From CAZLPW01 sp964561495 (GTDB taxonomy: Bacteria; Fidelibacterota; Marinisomatia; Marinisomatales; UBA1611), in contig CAZLPW010000022.1 in assembly GCA_964561495.1 (NCBI GenBank), forward strand, positions 1 to 27,168: a DNA stretch of 27,168 bases, in the 5' to 3' direction. Under the pieces are notes generated by a model, which worked only from the letters and a program-made list of their open reading frames with translations, did no database searches and was not told the origin of the DNA. The first letter of the stretch is position 1. Every line of letters starts with the position of its first letter. Below are positions 7,494 to 15,599 of the stretch, piece by piece. The position numbers were made by a program, and so were the translations under genes.

Positions 7494-8081
7494 TTATTTA
7501 AATTTTATTGAACAGCCTAAAGCTTTAGTACTAGAAACTTGTATTGGGTTACCGCTAATGATTGCCTCAATGGCATTTGATAAAAATGGTTCATCTACTT
7601 TTTTAGCACTTTTCGCATTATCATCAATCGCCCCCCGATAAACAAGTTTATTATTTTTATCAAAAAGAAAAATGTGGGGTGTTCTTGTTGCTCCAAAAGC
7701 ATATGCCATTTTAGAACCAAAATCTTGCACATAAGGGAAATTATAATTATTATTTCTTGCATGCTTTCTCATCTCTTCTATACTATCTTTATTTTCAAAT
7801 TGATCTTCATTTGAATTAATAGCTATTACTCCAATTCCCTTGTTTTTATACTTTTCTGTAATAGTAACATATCTATCCTCCCATCGAATAACCCATGGAC
7901 AGGTATTGCATGAAAATATAACCAATAATCCATTTTCGCCTTTCACATCATTAAGAGATAGATATTCTCCCTTAGTATCAAATAATCTATGATCTATTTG
8001 TGGTATTAACGAACCTATTTCGAGCTCTTTCCCATTTAATAAACAAATACTAATAATAATTATTGAAAAATATTTTTTCAT
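7494..8081 (-). CDS. Exported thioredoxin-like (AhpC/redoxin-type) protein
   Basis: 195 residues with a signal peptide (1-16, MKKYFSIIIISICLLN). The mature part is a peroxiredoxin/thioredoxin-like fold: FDTKGEYLSLNDVKG, then FSCNTCPWVIRWEDR with the redox pair Cys58-Asn-Thr-Cys61, then FGATRTPHIFLFDKNNKLVYRGAIDDN with the cis-Pro motif (TRTP). The Cys-x-x-Cys-Pro-Trp form is common in exported redoxins of FCB bacteria. It probably acts as a periplasmic thiol reductant or oxidant; the partner is unknown. It lies 7 bp downstream of a second thioredoxin-fold gene of a different subfamily, so the two may work on the same envelope substrates. A third cysteine near the C-terminus (ALGCSIKFK) may be structural. 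Confidence 0.85.
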   Translation of the reverse strand: MKKYFSIIIISICLLNGKELEIGSLIPQIDHRLFDTKGEYLSLNDVKGENGLLVIFSCNTCPWVIRWEDRYVTITEKYKNKGIGVIAINSNEDQFENKDSIEEMRKHARNNNYNFPYVQDFGSKMAYAFGATRTPHIFLFDKNNKLVYRGAIDDNAKSAKKVDEPFLSNAIEAIISGNPIQVSSTKALGCSIKFK

Positions 8082-8088
8082 ATTAAGC

Positions 8089-8562
8089 CTACATTTTAAT
8101 TGATTTTTTTATTGCCTCTTCAAATTCTTTTTTTGCCCTTTTACCTTCCCAGTAATCTACAACTTTTCCTGTATTTTTTGCGAATAGGATAGTAAATGGT
8201 AAAGCGCCTGTCCATTCTTCATGCAAACCATCAATAAATGACTGATCCTTTTGATTTTTAATAAATGAAAACTTTTCTAAACCTTGTTCAATTAAAAAAT
8301 TCTCTACATCAATTTTATTATCTAGAAAATCAGTATTAACAAAAATCACTTTTAAATTTTTTTCAGATTTTTCTAAATCAATAATCATAGGAAATTCTTC
8401 AATACATGGTTTACACCATGTAGCCCAAACGTTTACCAAAACAGCTTTATGCCCTTTATAAATTTCAACTTCTCTAAGTATTTGATCAGAAGTTGTTAGC
8501 TTAAGTTCAAAACTTTTACAGTTGACAATAATAAATATTCCAAAAAAATAAATGTGTCGCAT
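8089..8562 (-). CDS. TlpA/ResA-like thioredoxin lipoprotein
   Basis: 157 residues. The N-terminus MRHIYFFGIFIIVNC is a short lipoprotein-type signal with Cys15 as the lipid site (Ile-Val-Asn before Cys). The mature domain carries VLVNVWATWCKPCIEEFP, the classical TlpA/ResA active site (Cys50-Lys-Pro-Cys53), followed by VIFVNTDF and the cis-Pro segment GALPFTILF. Such proteins reduce disulfides in the periplasm, for example during cytochrome c maturation, or serve general thiol redox. No cytochrome maturation genes are present here. It sits between the acylase gene (5 bp upstream) and another exported redoxin (7 bp downstream). At 157 residues it is a minimal single-domain form. Confidence 0.87.
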   Translation of the reverse strand: MRHIYFFGIFIIVNCKSFELKLTTSDQILREVEIYKGHKAVLVNVWATWCKPCIEEFPMIIDLEKSEKNLKVIFVNTDFLDNKIDVENFLIEQGLEKFSFIKNQKDQSFIDGLHEEWTGALPFTILFAKNTGKVVDYWEGKRAKKEFEEAIKKSIKM

Positions 8563-8567
8563 AAGTA

Positions 8568-10679
8568 TTAACGTATTTTTTTCATTTTTTGTTTGTAAAA
8601 AAAATCAGCTTGATCACTATAATGTATAGAAGATTTATCCTTTGTTGCACTTCCATATTGATGTATGCTCCAAGCCCGTTGTTCCCCATCTGGTCCCCAC
8701 TCTACCGATTGTATATAGCAATCTCCAGCAATAGCAACATATTTTTTATCTAATTTTTTATAATAAATTGCTCTTAGAAGACCAGGACCACCAGAAAGCG
8801 GTAGCTCCTTTTCCCCTCTTTTTAAAATAAAAACTCTTCCTAAGGGTACATCAATAGATCCATAATTATTTTCTAAAAATTTGATTGATTGTTCTAATTT
8901 TTTTGTTATTGAATCTGGATTATATTTTAAGTCTTCTGGCTTAAAAGCTTTAGGTAAAACTAAAAATGCTAACGCTGCTGCCCTATTTGTGGAATCCGCA
9001 GAAAGATCCCAGTTTTCTAAAAGATCCAACGCAGTCCTTAGGACTGCGTTGGTATCATTTTTCATATATTCTATATATCTATCTCGAGTCTTTGAAATCA
9101 ATGAATTTTTTGAATATGTATGATCATATTTATAATTCAAAAACTCGTCTCTACTTATTGAGGAATCCGAGCCATATGTTTCCAGAGAACGTAATGCACG
9201 TCCTGTTTGATGAGTTTCAATGCCTGTCCATTCAGGAAGCATTGGAGTAATTTCATTTTTATTTCCTGTAGCTAGATAAGGCGTGCTATTACAATTCTGT
9301 ATAAATCCACCTACAGGATTTCTAATTTGTGGTAAAGAATCATACGGAATATACTCTGTCCACAGATTTGTAGATGTTTCACCTGGGACTACTGAACTCC
9401 ATTGATAGCCTGGCTTCCTTTTAGGTATTTTTGCGTTGTAAACATAATATATGTTTCCTTCTTTATCTGCATAACCTGTATTAAACATTGGGACACCTTG
9501 TATAGCCATCGCCTCTTTAAACTCAGAAAAATTATTTGCTTTTGTCATCCGATACCATTGCTCAATAGAATTAAGATCCTTTTTCCCTGAAATACGTATT
9601 GCATAAGTCCCATGTTGGAGGCCTATAACAGGTCCATGAACAGATTCTTTTACGACTCGCCTTATAGTCCATTTTAAGGGACCAAAAATTTTTATTTTTA
9701 TGTTAATCTTTCTAATAATAAAATTTTTCCAATCACCATCAAACCAATATTGATTTTCATTCTCAGGATTTAAAGTTAATCTGTAAATATCAATTAAATC
9801 TGGTTCATTAACCGTATGGCTCCAGCCAAGATCAGGATTATGGCCTATAAGCGGTGTAGGCGAACCTGGGAATAAACCTCCAAAAAAATCCCACCCCTCC
9901 TCACTTATTAAATGTGCTTCATACCAAGCCACTGGTCCCGCCCAAGGTTGATGAGTGTTAATCATTAGTCTTGTAAATCTATCCTCTGACCTTGAGGGAC
10001 TTACTGCAAAAACATTGCTCGCAACCATATCCATTGAGAAAGGAGTTATTAAGGGTTTTTCAAAGCTCTCACTATAATCTTTTTTTGTCTTATTCTTGAT
10101 CAGTCTACGAATCTCACTATCGGCACCCATAAATAATGGCAACCTGTGAGAAAAGCCAGATACTATATCTTTTTCATCTATCGGAAAAACACCTTTTATG
10201 GACTTGTCTGGGTTATTTCTGACATAAAGATTAAGACCCTCAGAATATCCCTTGCATATTTTTTTTACATCATCAGGAACTTGATCTAAATAATTTTCAT
10301 CAACATTTTGATTGAAATTCATTAACCTTACATAATAATCATTAATTAAAAAGGATATATCATCTATAGATTGGTATTTTTTCTTTTGAACTTTTAATAA
10401 AGATTTGAGTGAAATAAGCCTATTTTTTTTTAATTCTGACAGCCTTCCTAAACTAGCGAGGTAAACATCTTGAATAGTTTCAAAATCATCTTGAGCGTGA
10501 GCGTAAGCGAGACCAAAAGAAACATCTGCATCTGTTTTTCCATAAATATGTGGAACACCCCAGTTATCTCTTGAAATTCTTGCTGAGTAGTTGGAGCTAG
10601 AAATATTTAATTCTGCACTCATTAAAATCGTTAATATTTTCAGAACTAATAGCATTATTATTTTACTAATTTTAAACAC
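8568..10679 (-). CDS. Penicillin acylase family (AHL-acylase-like) Ntn hydrolase
   Basis: 703 residues. A hydrophobic N-terminus (about 5-20) indicates export. The pro-domain begins with ISRDNWGVPHIYGKTDADVS and AYAHAQDDFETIQ, typical of the acyl-homoserine-lactone acylase/PvdQ branch. The autoprocessing site should be just before Ser221 in DMVASNVFAVSPSRS, with Ser221 becoming the N-terminal nucleophile of the beta chain. Beta-chain signatures follow: NTHQPW, WYEAHLI, GLFPGSPTPLIGHNPDLGWSHT, and near the end GDCYIQSVEWGP. Members hydrolyse amides such as AHL signals, penicillins, pyoverdine precursors or N-acyl amino acids; the substrate here is not known. The start is GTG at 10679; an ATG at codon 9 is an alternative. 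A perfect 27-nt palindrome lies inside the gene at 9026-9052. It is 11 bp after the GST gene in the murQ run. Confidence 0.88.
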   Translation of the reverse strand: MFKISKIIMLLVLKILTILMSAELNISSSNYSARISRDNWGVPHIYGKTDADVSFGLAYAHAQDDFETIQDVYLASLGRLSELKKNRLISLKSLLKVQKKKYQSIDDISFLINDYYVRLMNFNQNVDENYLDQVPDDVKKICKGYSEGLNLYVRNNPDKSIKGVFPIDEKDIVSGFSHRLPLFMGADSEIRRLIKNKTKKDYSESFEKPLITPFSMDMVASNVFAVSPSRSEDRFTRLMINTHQPWAGPVAWYEAHLISEEGWDFFGGLFPGSPTPLIGHNPDLGWSHTVNEPDLIDIYRLTLNPENENQYWFDGDWKNFIIRKINIKIKIFGPLKWTIRRVVKESVHGPVIGLQHGTYAIRISGKKDLNSIEQWYRMTKANNFSEFKEAMAIQGVPMFNTGYADKEGNIYYVYNAKIPKRKPGYQWSSVVPGETSTNLWTEYIPYDSLPQIRNPVGGFIQNCNSTPYLATGNKNEITPMLPEWTGIETHQTGRALRSLETYGSDSSISRDEFLNYKYDHTYSKNSLISKTRDRYIEYMKNDTNAVLRTALDLLENWDLSADSTNRAAALAFLVLPKAFKPEDLKYNPDSITKKLEQSIKFLENNYGSIDVPLGRVFILKRGEKELPLSGGPGLLRAIYYKKLDKKYVAIAGDCYIQSVEWGPDGEQRAWSIHQYGSATKDKSSIHYSDQADFFYKQKMKKIR
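9026..9052. repeat. 27-nt perfect palindrome inside the acylase gene
   Basis: Arms of 13 bp (CCAACGCAGTCCT and AGGACTGCGTTGG) are exact reverse complements around a single central T at 9039. About 60% of the bases are G or C, far above the surroundings. It encodes residues within TNAVLRTALDLLENWD of the acylase, a helix normally present in the family, so it does not look like an inserted foreign segment. In RNA it could form a strong hairpin; as DNA it could be a symmetric protein-binding site. No run of T follows, so it is not a standard terminator. Confidence 0.85.
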
Positions 10680-10690
10680 GAAAATATTTA

Positions 10691-11332
10691 TTATTTGGAA
10701 TGATTAATTATTACTCCAGCATCAACCTGGCCCCATTCTTCAAATTTATGCATAATTAGAATAAATAAATCTGATTCTATAAAATAATTTAGCCATTCTG
10801 ATAATTTTGGGAATTCTTTTTTAAACCTGGATAATTCAACATTCGCAAACTGTCTAATAAATGGGAAAATAGCTATATCGGAAAGTGACTCTTTTGATGA
10901 AATTAAATACTGACGCGAATCCAAAATTTTTTCATAATTCCCAATAATTTTTTTACATTTACCTCGATAATATTCCTGTGTGAACTCTGGATATCTTGTA
11001 TGATATTTATATAAATCTAACCACTTTTTAAAAGTAGTATCATTCTCAGCAATTAAACTGTCTTGAAGTTCTAGGCTATCAACATACCACTCTTGATCGA
11101 TATTTTTACTTAAAGCCCATTTCATAATATCTAAACTTTCATCAATTACATTACCGTTATTTAAATCTAAAACGGGGACAGTCCCCTTTGAAGATATATC
11201 AAACAATTTTTGAGGTCTATTTTTTAATGAAATTTCTCTGTGCTCGTAAACTATTTCATTATAATGTAAAGCCATCCTTGCTCTGATTGCATATGGACAT
11301 CTTCTAAAACTATACAATATTGGGATACTCAT
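10691..11332 (-). CDS. Glutathione S-transferase family protein (glutaredoxin-2/GST-like)
   Basis: 213 residues. The N-terminal thioredoxin-like GST domain (about 1-80) starts IPILYSFRRCPYAIRARMAL, with a Cys12-Pro-Tyr-Ala active site, then the cis-Pro segment KGTVPVLD and the gamma-glutamyl-binding residues DESLDIMKW. An all-helical C-terminal domain follows (about 90-205), including LSDIAIFPFIRQFA, the usual N-capping box. The Cys-Pro-Tyr motif suggests thiol-transferase or dehydroascorbate-reductase-like chemistry rather than classical Tyr/Ser GST conjugation. The natural thiol in this organism is unknown. It begins 1 bp after trhO and ends 11 bp before the acylase start, so it belongs to the same transcript. 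Confidence 0.87.
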   Translation of the reverse strand: MSIPILYSFRRCPYAIRARMALHYNEIVYEHREISLKNRPQKLFDISSKGTVPVLDLNNGNVIDESLDIMKWALSKNIDQEWYVDSLELQDSLIAENDTTFKKWLDLYKYHTRYPEFTQEYYRGKCKKIIGNYEKILDSRQYLISSKESLSDIAIFPFIRQFANVELSRFKKEFPKLSEWLNYFIESDLFILIMHKFEEWGQVDAGVIINHSK

Positions 11333-11333
11333 T

Positions 11334-12374
11334 TTATAATTTTATTTTTGGTTTAATAGGTTTTTTAAAAAAATTTCTAGAAACTAGTCTTTTAGAATTC
11401 TTTCGAAGCTCTTTTTGTTCTGTTTCAGGTCGTAATGCAATTCTTTGGCATTCTTTTGAACAGCATCCATCCAAATCAACGGCGCAAACCTTGCATTGAA
11501 TAAACAAAATATGACAAGCATCATTTTTACAATCAGTATGATCATCACATGATTCTCCACAAATATGACATTGAGCAATTACGTCATCCGTAACCCGTTC
11601 TCCTAGTCTGGCATCAAAAACAAAATTCTTCCCAATAAATTTAGATTCTATTTTTCTCACCTTAATATCATGAGTATATTGAATAATCCCCCCTCTGAGT
11701 TGATTCACATCTTTAAATCCACTCTTAATTAAATATGCGCTAGCCTTTTCGCATCTTATACCTCCAGTACAGTATAGTAAAACCTGATCTTCTTCACGAC
11801 CTTTCAAAATCTGTTTCACTTTAGGAAGAAGCTCTTTAGACTTTTCAACATCAGGAACAATTGCACGCTTAAATCGACCTATTTCACTCTCATAAAAATT
11901 ACGCATATCCACAATAACTGCATCTGGATTTTCAAGTGCCATATTATAATCTTCAGAGCTTAAATGTTTGCCAACATTGTTCATGCAATAAGAATCTTTT
12001 GGGATACCATAAGCTACCAGTTCCTCTCTAACCTTTATAGTTAGCTTATAAAATGATTTTCCTTCTTGAATAGCTCTTTTTATAGGAATATTTATTAGTT
12101 TAGGATATTTTTTTAGTGTATTTAAAAAATCAGACCAAAAATGTTCTGGAACACTTAATTGAGCATTAATCCCTTCATGGGCAATATATATCCTACCGAA
12201 TATCTTAATTTTAGTCCAATCAAGGAACAATAAATCACGAAACCTCTGCGGATCCTTGCACTGAAAATACTTATAAAATGATACAGTCTTTCTTTCAAAA
12301 GGCTCTGCCATGAGTTCTTGCTTAAGAATATTTCGTCCTTTTTTATTATATAAGACCTCTTTATTATTCTTCAT
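11334..12374 (-). CDS. trhO: tRNA uridine(34) hydroxylase TrhO (rhodanese-type)
   Basis: 346 residues, matching the YceA/TrhO family throughout. The N-terminal domain contains TVSFYKYFQCKDP and FGRIYIAHEGINAQLSVP. The rhodanese domain has VIVDMRNFYESEIGRF and the catalytic loop LLYCTGGIRCEKASAYL with Cys202. A C-terminal cysteine-rich segment (CHICGESCDDHTDC, CKVCAVDLDGCCSKEC) is the zinc-binding tail seen in many bacterial members. TrhO hydroxylates U34 in tRNA anticodons with O2, giving ho5U, the precursor of mo5U/cmo5U. It acts in the cytoplasm. The start overlaps the murQ stop by four bases (ATGA), and the next gene follows after 1 bp. Confidence 0.93.
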   Translation of the reverse strand: MKNNKEVLYNKKGRNILKQELMAEPFERKTVSFYKYFQCKDPQRFRDLLFLDWTKIKIFGRIYIAHEGINAQLSVPEHFWSDFLNTLKKYPKLINIPIKRAIQEGKSFYKLTIKVREELVAYGIPKDSYCMNNVGKHLSSEDYNMALENPDAVIVDMRNFYESEIGRFKRAIVPDVEKSKELLPKVKQILKGREEDQVLLYCTGGIRCEKASAYLIKSGFKDVNQLRGGIIQYTHDIKVRKIESKFIGKNFVFDARLGERVTDDVIAQCHICGESCDDHTDCKNDACHILFIQCKVCAVDLDGCCSKECQRIALRPETEQKELRKNSKRLVSRNFFKKPIKPKIKL

Positions 12375-13267
12375 TTTTTAAAAATTCTTCTTAAAAACCC
12401 ATCCTCTTTATCAAGAATTCTTTTTGCCCTACCAAATGAACAATTTAATTTTTCCATAACAATTGCAATTTTAACAGATTTTTCAGCTTCTAATAGTTTT
12501 CTCTTTGCATCATTATAATTTAATTGAGTTAGCTGAACGATTATTCTTGTACCACGATCTAATAATTTTTCATTCACGGCCATTAGGTCGACCATTAAAT
12601 TTCCATATACTTTTCCCAAACTAATCATTGTAGCAGTAGAAATCATATTTAAAATCATTTTAGTTGCTGTACCCGCTTTCATCCTGGTAGAACCCGTTAC
12701 AATTTCAGGCCCTGTATCAGCCATTACTAAGATATTAACTTTTGTGCCTTTAAAAGGATTAGGATTGGTTATAATATAAACAGTCTTCGCACCGTTTTCT
12801 CCAGCAAATTCTAAAGCTGAGATAACATATTTTGCTGCGCCGCTGCATGAAATCCCAATCACCACATCATTATCATTTACATTATATTCTTGCAAATCAT
12901 ATCTGGCTTGCTCAAAATCATCTTCAGCTCCCTCTACGGAATTTCTCAATGCTAAATCACCGCCAGCAATAATTCCAATAAAACAATTTTTTGACACAGA
13001 GAATGTTGGCGGAATCTCAGAAGCATCTAGCACTCCTAGTCGTCCACTGGTTCCAGCACCAACATAGAATATTCTTCCTCCACTACTTAAGCTTGATGTA
13101 GTCAACCCTACTACCTGCTCTATTTGTGGTATCGCCTTACCGACAGCATAGGCTACTGTCATATCCTCTTTATTAATCAATTTTAAAATTCCACCAACAG
13201 TTAAAGAATCAATATCTTTTGATTTCACATTTTGTTTCTCTGTATTTAGTTCACCGCGATTTTTCAT
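12371..13267 (-). CDS. murQ: N-acetylmuramic acid 6-phosphate etherase MurQ
   Basis: 298 residues, the normal size. The SIS-domain sugar-phosphate site is GGRIFYVGAGTSGRLGVLDASEIPPTF, containing the Glu (in SEIPP) that acts in lactyl-ether elimination. A second conserved acidic region follows (SVEGAEDDFEQA), and GSTRMKAGTATKMILNM is the family signature. The C-terminal helices (LLEAEKSVKIAIVMEKLNCSFGRAKRIL) are standard. MurQ removes D-lactate from MurNAc-6-phosphate to give GlcNAc-6-phosphate in peptidoglycan recycling. No anmK or MurNAc transporter is adjacent. It is the first gene of the seven-gene minus-strand run and starts only 19 bp from the divergent prmA. Confidence 0.95.
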   Translation of the reverse strand: MKNRGELNTEKQNVKSKDIDSLTVGGILKLINKEDMTVAYAVGKAIPQIEQVVGLTTSSLSSGGRIFYVGAGTSGRLGVLDASEIPPTFSVSKNCFIGIIAGGDLALRNSVEGAEDDFEQARYDLQEYNVNDNDVVIGISCSGAAKYVISALEFAGENGAKTVYIITNPNPFKGTKVNILVMADTGPEIVTGSTRMKAGTATKMILNMISTATMISLGKVYGNLMVDLMAVNEKLLDRGTRIIVQLTQLNYNDAKRKLLEAEKSVKIAIVMEKLNCSFGRAKRILDKEDGFLRRIFKK

Positions 13268-13286
13268 ATAGTTAAATTACCAAGAT

Positions 13287-14168
13287 ATGTATTCGTGGAA
13301 AAATATTACCGTACACCTTAAGAACTGCAACATAAAGGAAACTATAAATTTATTAGAAGATCTAGATGTTATTTCTTTTAATATTACCGAAAAACAAAAA
13401 TATACAGAACAAGAGTGGTTTGCAGAATTAGGAGACCAAGATACTTTTCATAGTGATAGGTATAGTTTAATTATTTTAGTAAAATACTCTACTAGCACCG
13501 ATAGTATTATACAAACTATTAAAAAAACCCTTTCTTTAAACTATTTACCAAAATACAGCGAATCTCTATTGAAAAATCGTGACTGGTTAGCATACAACCA
13601 AAAGAGTTTTGATAAGATAACTATTTCAGAAAGATTAAGAATAGTTACACCGTGGCACAGCAATAAAAACTTCGGAGGAAAAACAGTTATTATTAATCCT
13701 GGCGCAGGTTTTGGAACTGGAAAACATCCAACAACAAAACTATGCCTAAATTGGATTTCAAAAAATGTACAGCCTGGAAATTCATTCTTAGATTACGGTA
13801 CTGGCTCTGGTATTTTAGGAATTACAGCTTGGAAATTTGGATCAAGATTGATTAACTGTGTTGACAATGATGAAAATTCTATAAAAAATGCAAAAGAAAA
13901 CAATAGATTAAATAATTCTAAAATAATTTTTTTTATAAATACCCATTTCAAAATTAATAAAACTTATGATATTGTTATGGCTAACATACTTTCAAATGTT
14001 TTAATTGAAATAGAACCTATTTTAAAAATGGTTTCTAATTCAAAACTAGTACTATCTGGAATATTAAAGAAGGATGAGAAATTAATTAGACAAAAATACT
14101 CATGGTGTGATTTTAAAAAGACTAAAAAGAATGATGGTTGGCTAATGTTGTCTGGAACTGTCAAATGA
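13287..14168 (+). CDS. prmA: Ribosomal protein L11 methyltransferase PrmA
   Basis: 293 residues, the same length as E. coli PrmA. The N-terminal substrate-recognition domain (about 1-90) is divergent; the C-terminal methyltransferase domain is clear: GAGFGTGKHPTTKLCLNW, SAM-binding motif I FLDYGTGSGILGITAWKFG, acidic residues VDNDENSIKNAKEN, and the PrmA-typical MANILSNVL in place of the NPPY of other N-methyltransferases. It trimethylates lysines and the N-terminus of L11 using SAM made by MetK, encoded farther along this window. It starts 19 bp from divergent murQ, leaving almost no room for two promoters. Its last 27 bp overlap the convergent symporter gene. Confidence 0.92.
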   Translation: MYSWKNITVHLKNCNIKETINLLEDLDVISFNITEKQKYTEQEWFAELGDQDTFHSDRYSLIILVKYSTSTDSIIQTIKKTLSLNYLPKYSESLLKNRDWLAYNQKSFDKITISERLRIVTPWHSNKNFGGKTVIINPGAGFGTGKHPTTKLCLNWISKNVQPGNSFLDYGTGSGILGITAWKFGSRLINCVDNDENSIKNAKENNRLNNSKIIFFINTHFKINKTYDIVMANILSNVLIEIEPILKMVSNSKLVLSGILKKDEKLIRQKYSWCDFKKTKKNDGWLMLSGTVK

Positions 14169-15539
14169 AGAAAAATATTTTTTTGATTCCTTTAAAACTT
14201 TGGGAGATAAAAGTATAGTAGCTGTCATTGTTGGAATTACCATTAAAGCAAACGCACTATCGACAATATTTAAAACTAAATCTAATTTTATCATTGCAGA
14301 TATAATTATAGTAGAAACATAAAACCAAGAATGTGCAGTCTTTGCCTTAGTCCCAAATAAATAAGATGTACATTTTCTTCCATAATATGCATATCCAAAC
14401 ATAGTTGAAATAGCAAAGGTTATTGCAGAAACAATTAACAGTAATTCTCCAATTAGACCTAACTCTTTATTAAAGGAATCTATTGTCAATTTAACGCCTG
14501 TTTCTCCATTTTGATATACTCCACTAATTAGTATAACTAATGCAGTAATTGTACAAACTATCAAAGTGTCAATAAATGGTCCAAGCATTGCAACTAGTCC
14601 CTCTCTAATCGGTTCTTTAGTTTTTACTGCACCATGGGCCATCGTCTCTGTGCCTGTTCCTGCTTCATTAGAAAATAATCCTCTCCGAACCCCAATAATA
14701 ATCATAGATCCAAGAGCTCCTCCTTGAACCGCATTGCCCGAAAAAGCATCAGAAAAAATTAAATTAAAGACTGGTAAAATTTTATTATTATTCTTTAAAA
14801 TAATTAATATTGCCCCTAATAAATATAGTGTAACCATGAATGGAACCATCCTAGAAGCAACATTTGAAATACGTTGTATTCCTCCAAAAATAACAAGCCC
14901 TACTATTAGGGCAATGATTATACCAGTAACCAAGTTACCAGAGATAGGATCATTATTAAAAATACCATATGGTTTATAAATAAAATTCCTAACTACGCTA
15001 GTTAATTGATTTGCTTGAAAAAAGGTTAAACTTCCTACCAAGCCAGAAATAGCAAACATATTTGCTAAAGGCTTAAACTTAGGGCCCAATCCTTCTTCAA
15101 TAAAATACATTGTACCACCCTGAATTTCACCCTTATCGTCTCTGCCTCGATACATTACTGAGAGGGTGCACGTAAAAAATTTAGTAGACATCCCAATTAT
15201 CGCAGTAATCCACATCCAAAATATTGAACCTGGACCTCCCATGTGAATTGCTATTGCGACACCAGCTATATTCCCCATACCTACAGTACTTGCTAGTGCG
15301 CTAGCTAATGCTTGAAAATGGGATATTTGGCCAGGATCATTTTTTGAATCGAATTTACCTGAAAGTACTTCAATCCCATGCTTAAAATAAAAAAAGGGAA
15401 GTAATCTTGAATAAATCGTGAAAAATATTCCTCCTCCAATCAATAAAACAACTAAAGGTGTACCCCATAGAGTCCCTGCAATGATTTCAAATATTTTATT
15501 AAGATTCTGATATATAGATGTAATTAGTTCTTTCTCCAG
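14142..15539 (-). CDS. Sodium:alanine/glycine symporter (AGCS family), non-canonical start
   Basis: An AGCS transporter with about ten membrane helices. Family motifs include QALASALASTVGMGNIAGVA, GGPGSIFWMWITAIIGMSTKF, RRGLFSNEAGTGT and FGYAYYGRKC. It imports alanine or glycine with Na+ across the inner membrane. The only ATG/GTG/TTG start in frame is a TTG at 15443, which would remove the conserved segment AGTLWGTPLVVLLI from the first helix. That segment is encoded upstream in the same open frame. The coordinates given start at a CTG (15537-15539), giving about 465 residues, near the family norm. An ATT start is also possible, and the exact start is uncertain. The 60 bp up to the divergent lptF/lptG gene must hold promoters. 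The 3' end overlaps prmA by 27 bp. Confidence 0.88.
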   Translation of the reverse strand: MEKELITSIYQNLNKIFEIIAGTLWGTPLVVLLIGGGIFFTIYSRLLPFFYFKHGIEVLSGKFDSKNDPGQISHFQALASALASTVGMGNIAGVAIAIHMGGPGSIFWMWITAIIGMSTKFFTCTLSVMYRGRDDKGEIQGGTMYFIEEGLGPKFKPLANMFAISGLVGSLTFFQANQLTSVVRNFIYKPYGIFNNDPISGNLVTGIIIALIVGLVIFGGIQRISNVASRMVPFMVTLYLLGAILIILKNNNKILPVFNLIFSDAFSGNAVQGGALGSMIIIGVRRGLFSNEAGTGTETMAHGAVKTKEPIREGLVAMLGPFIDTLIVCTITALVILISGVYQNGETGVKLTIDSFNKELGLIGELLLIVSAITFAISTMFGYAYYGRKCTSYLFGTKAKTAHSWFYVSTIIISAMIKLDLVLNIVDSAFALMVIPTMTATILLSPKVLKESKKYFSSFDSSRQH

Positions 15540-15599
15540 TTTTTGTTTAAAATAAAATAGTAAATTAGAATTCGTTCTCCAAATATTATACTGACAATA

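Noticed and set aside
8881..9590. Plus-strand ORFs of 62-94 codons opposite the acylase gene
   Set aside because: They are antisense shadows of a gene with clear family motifs and carry no recognisable domain.
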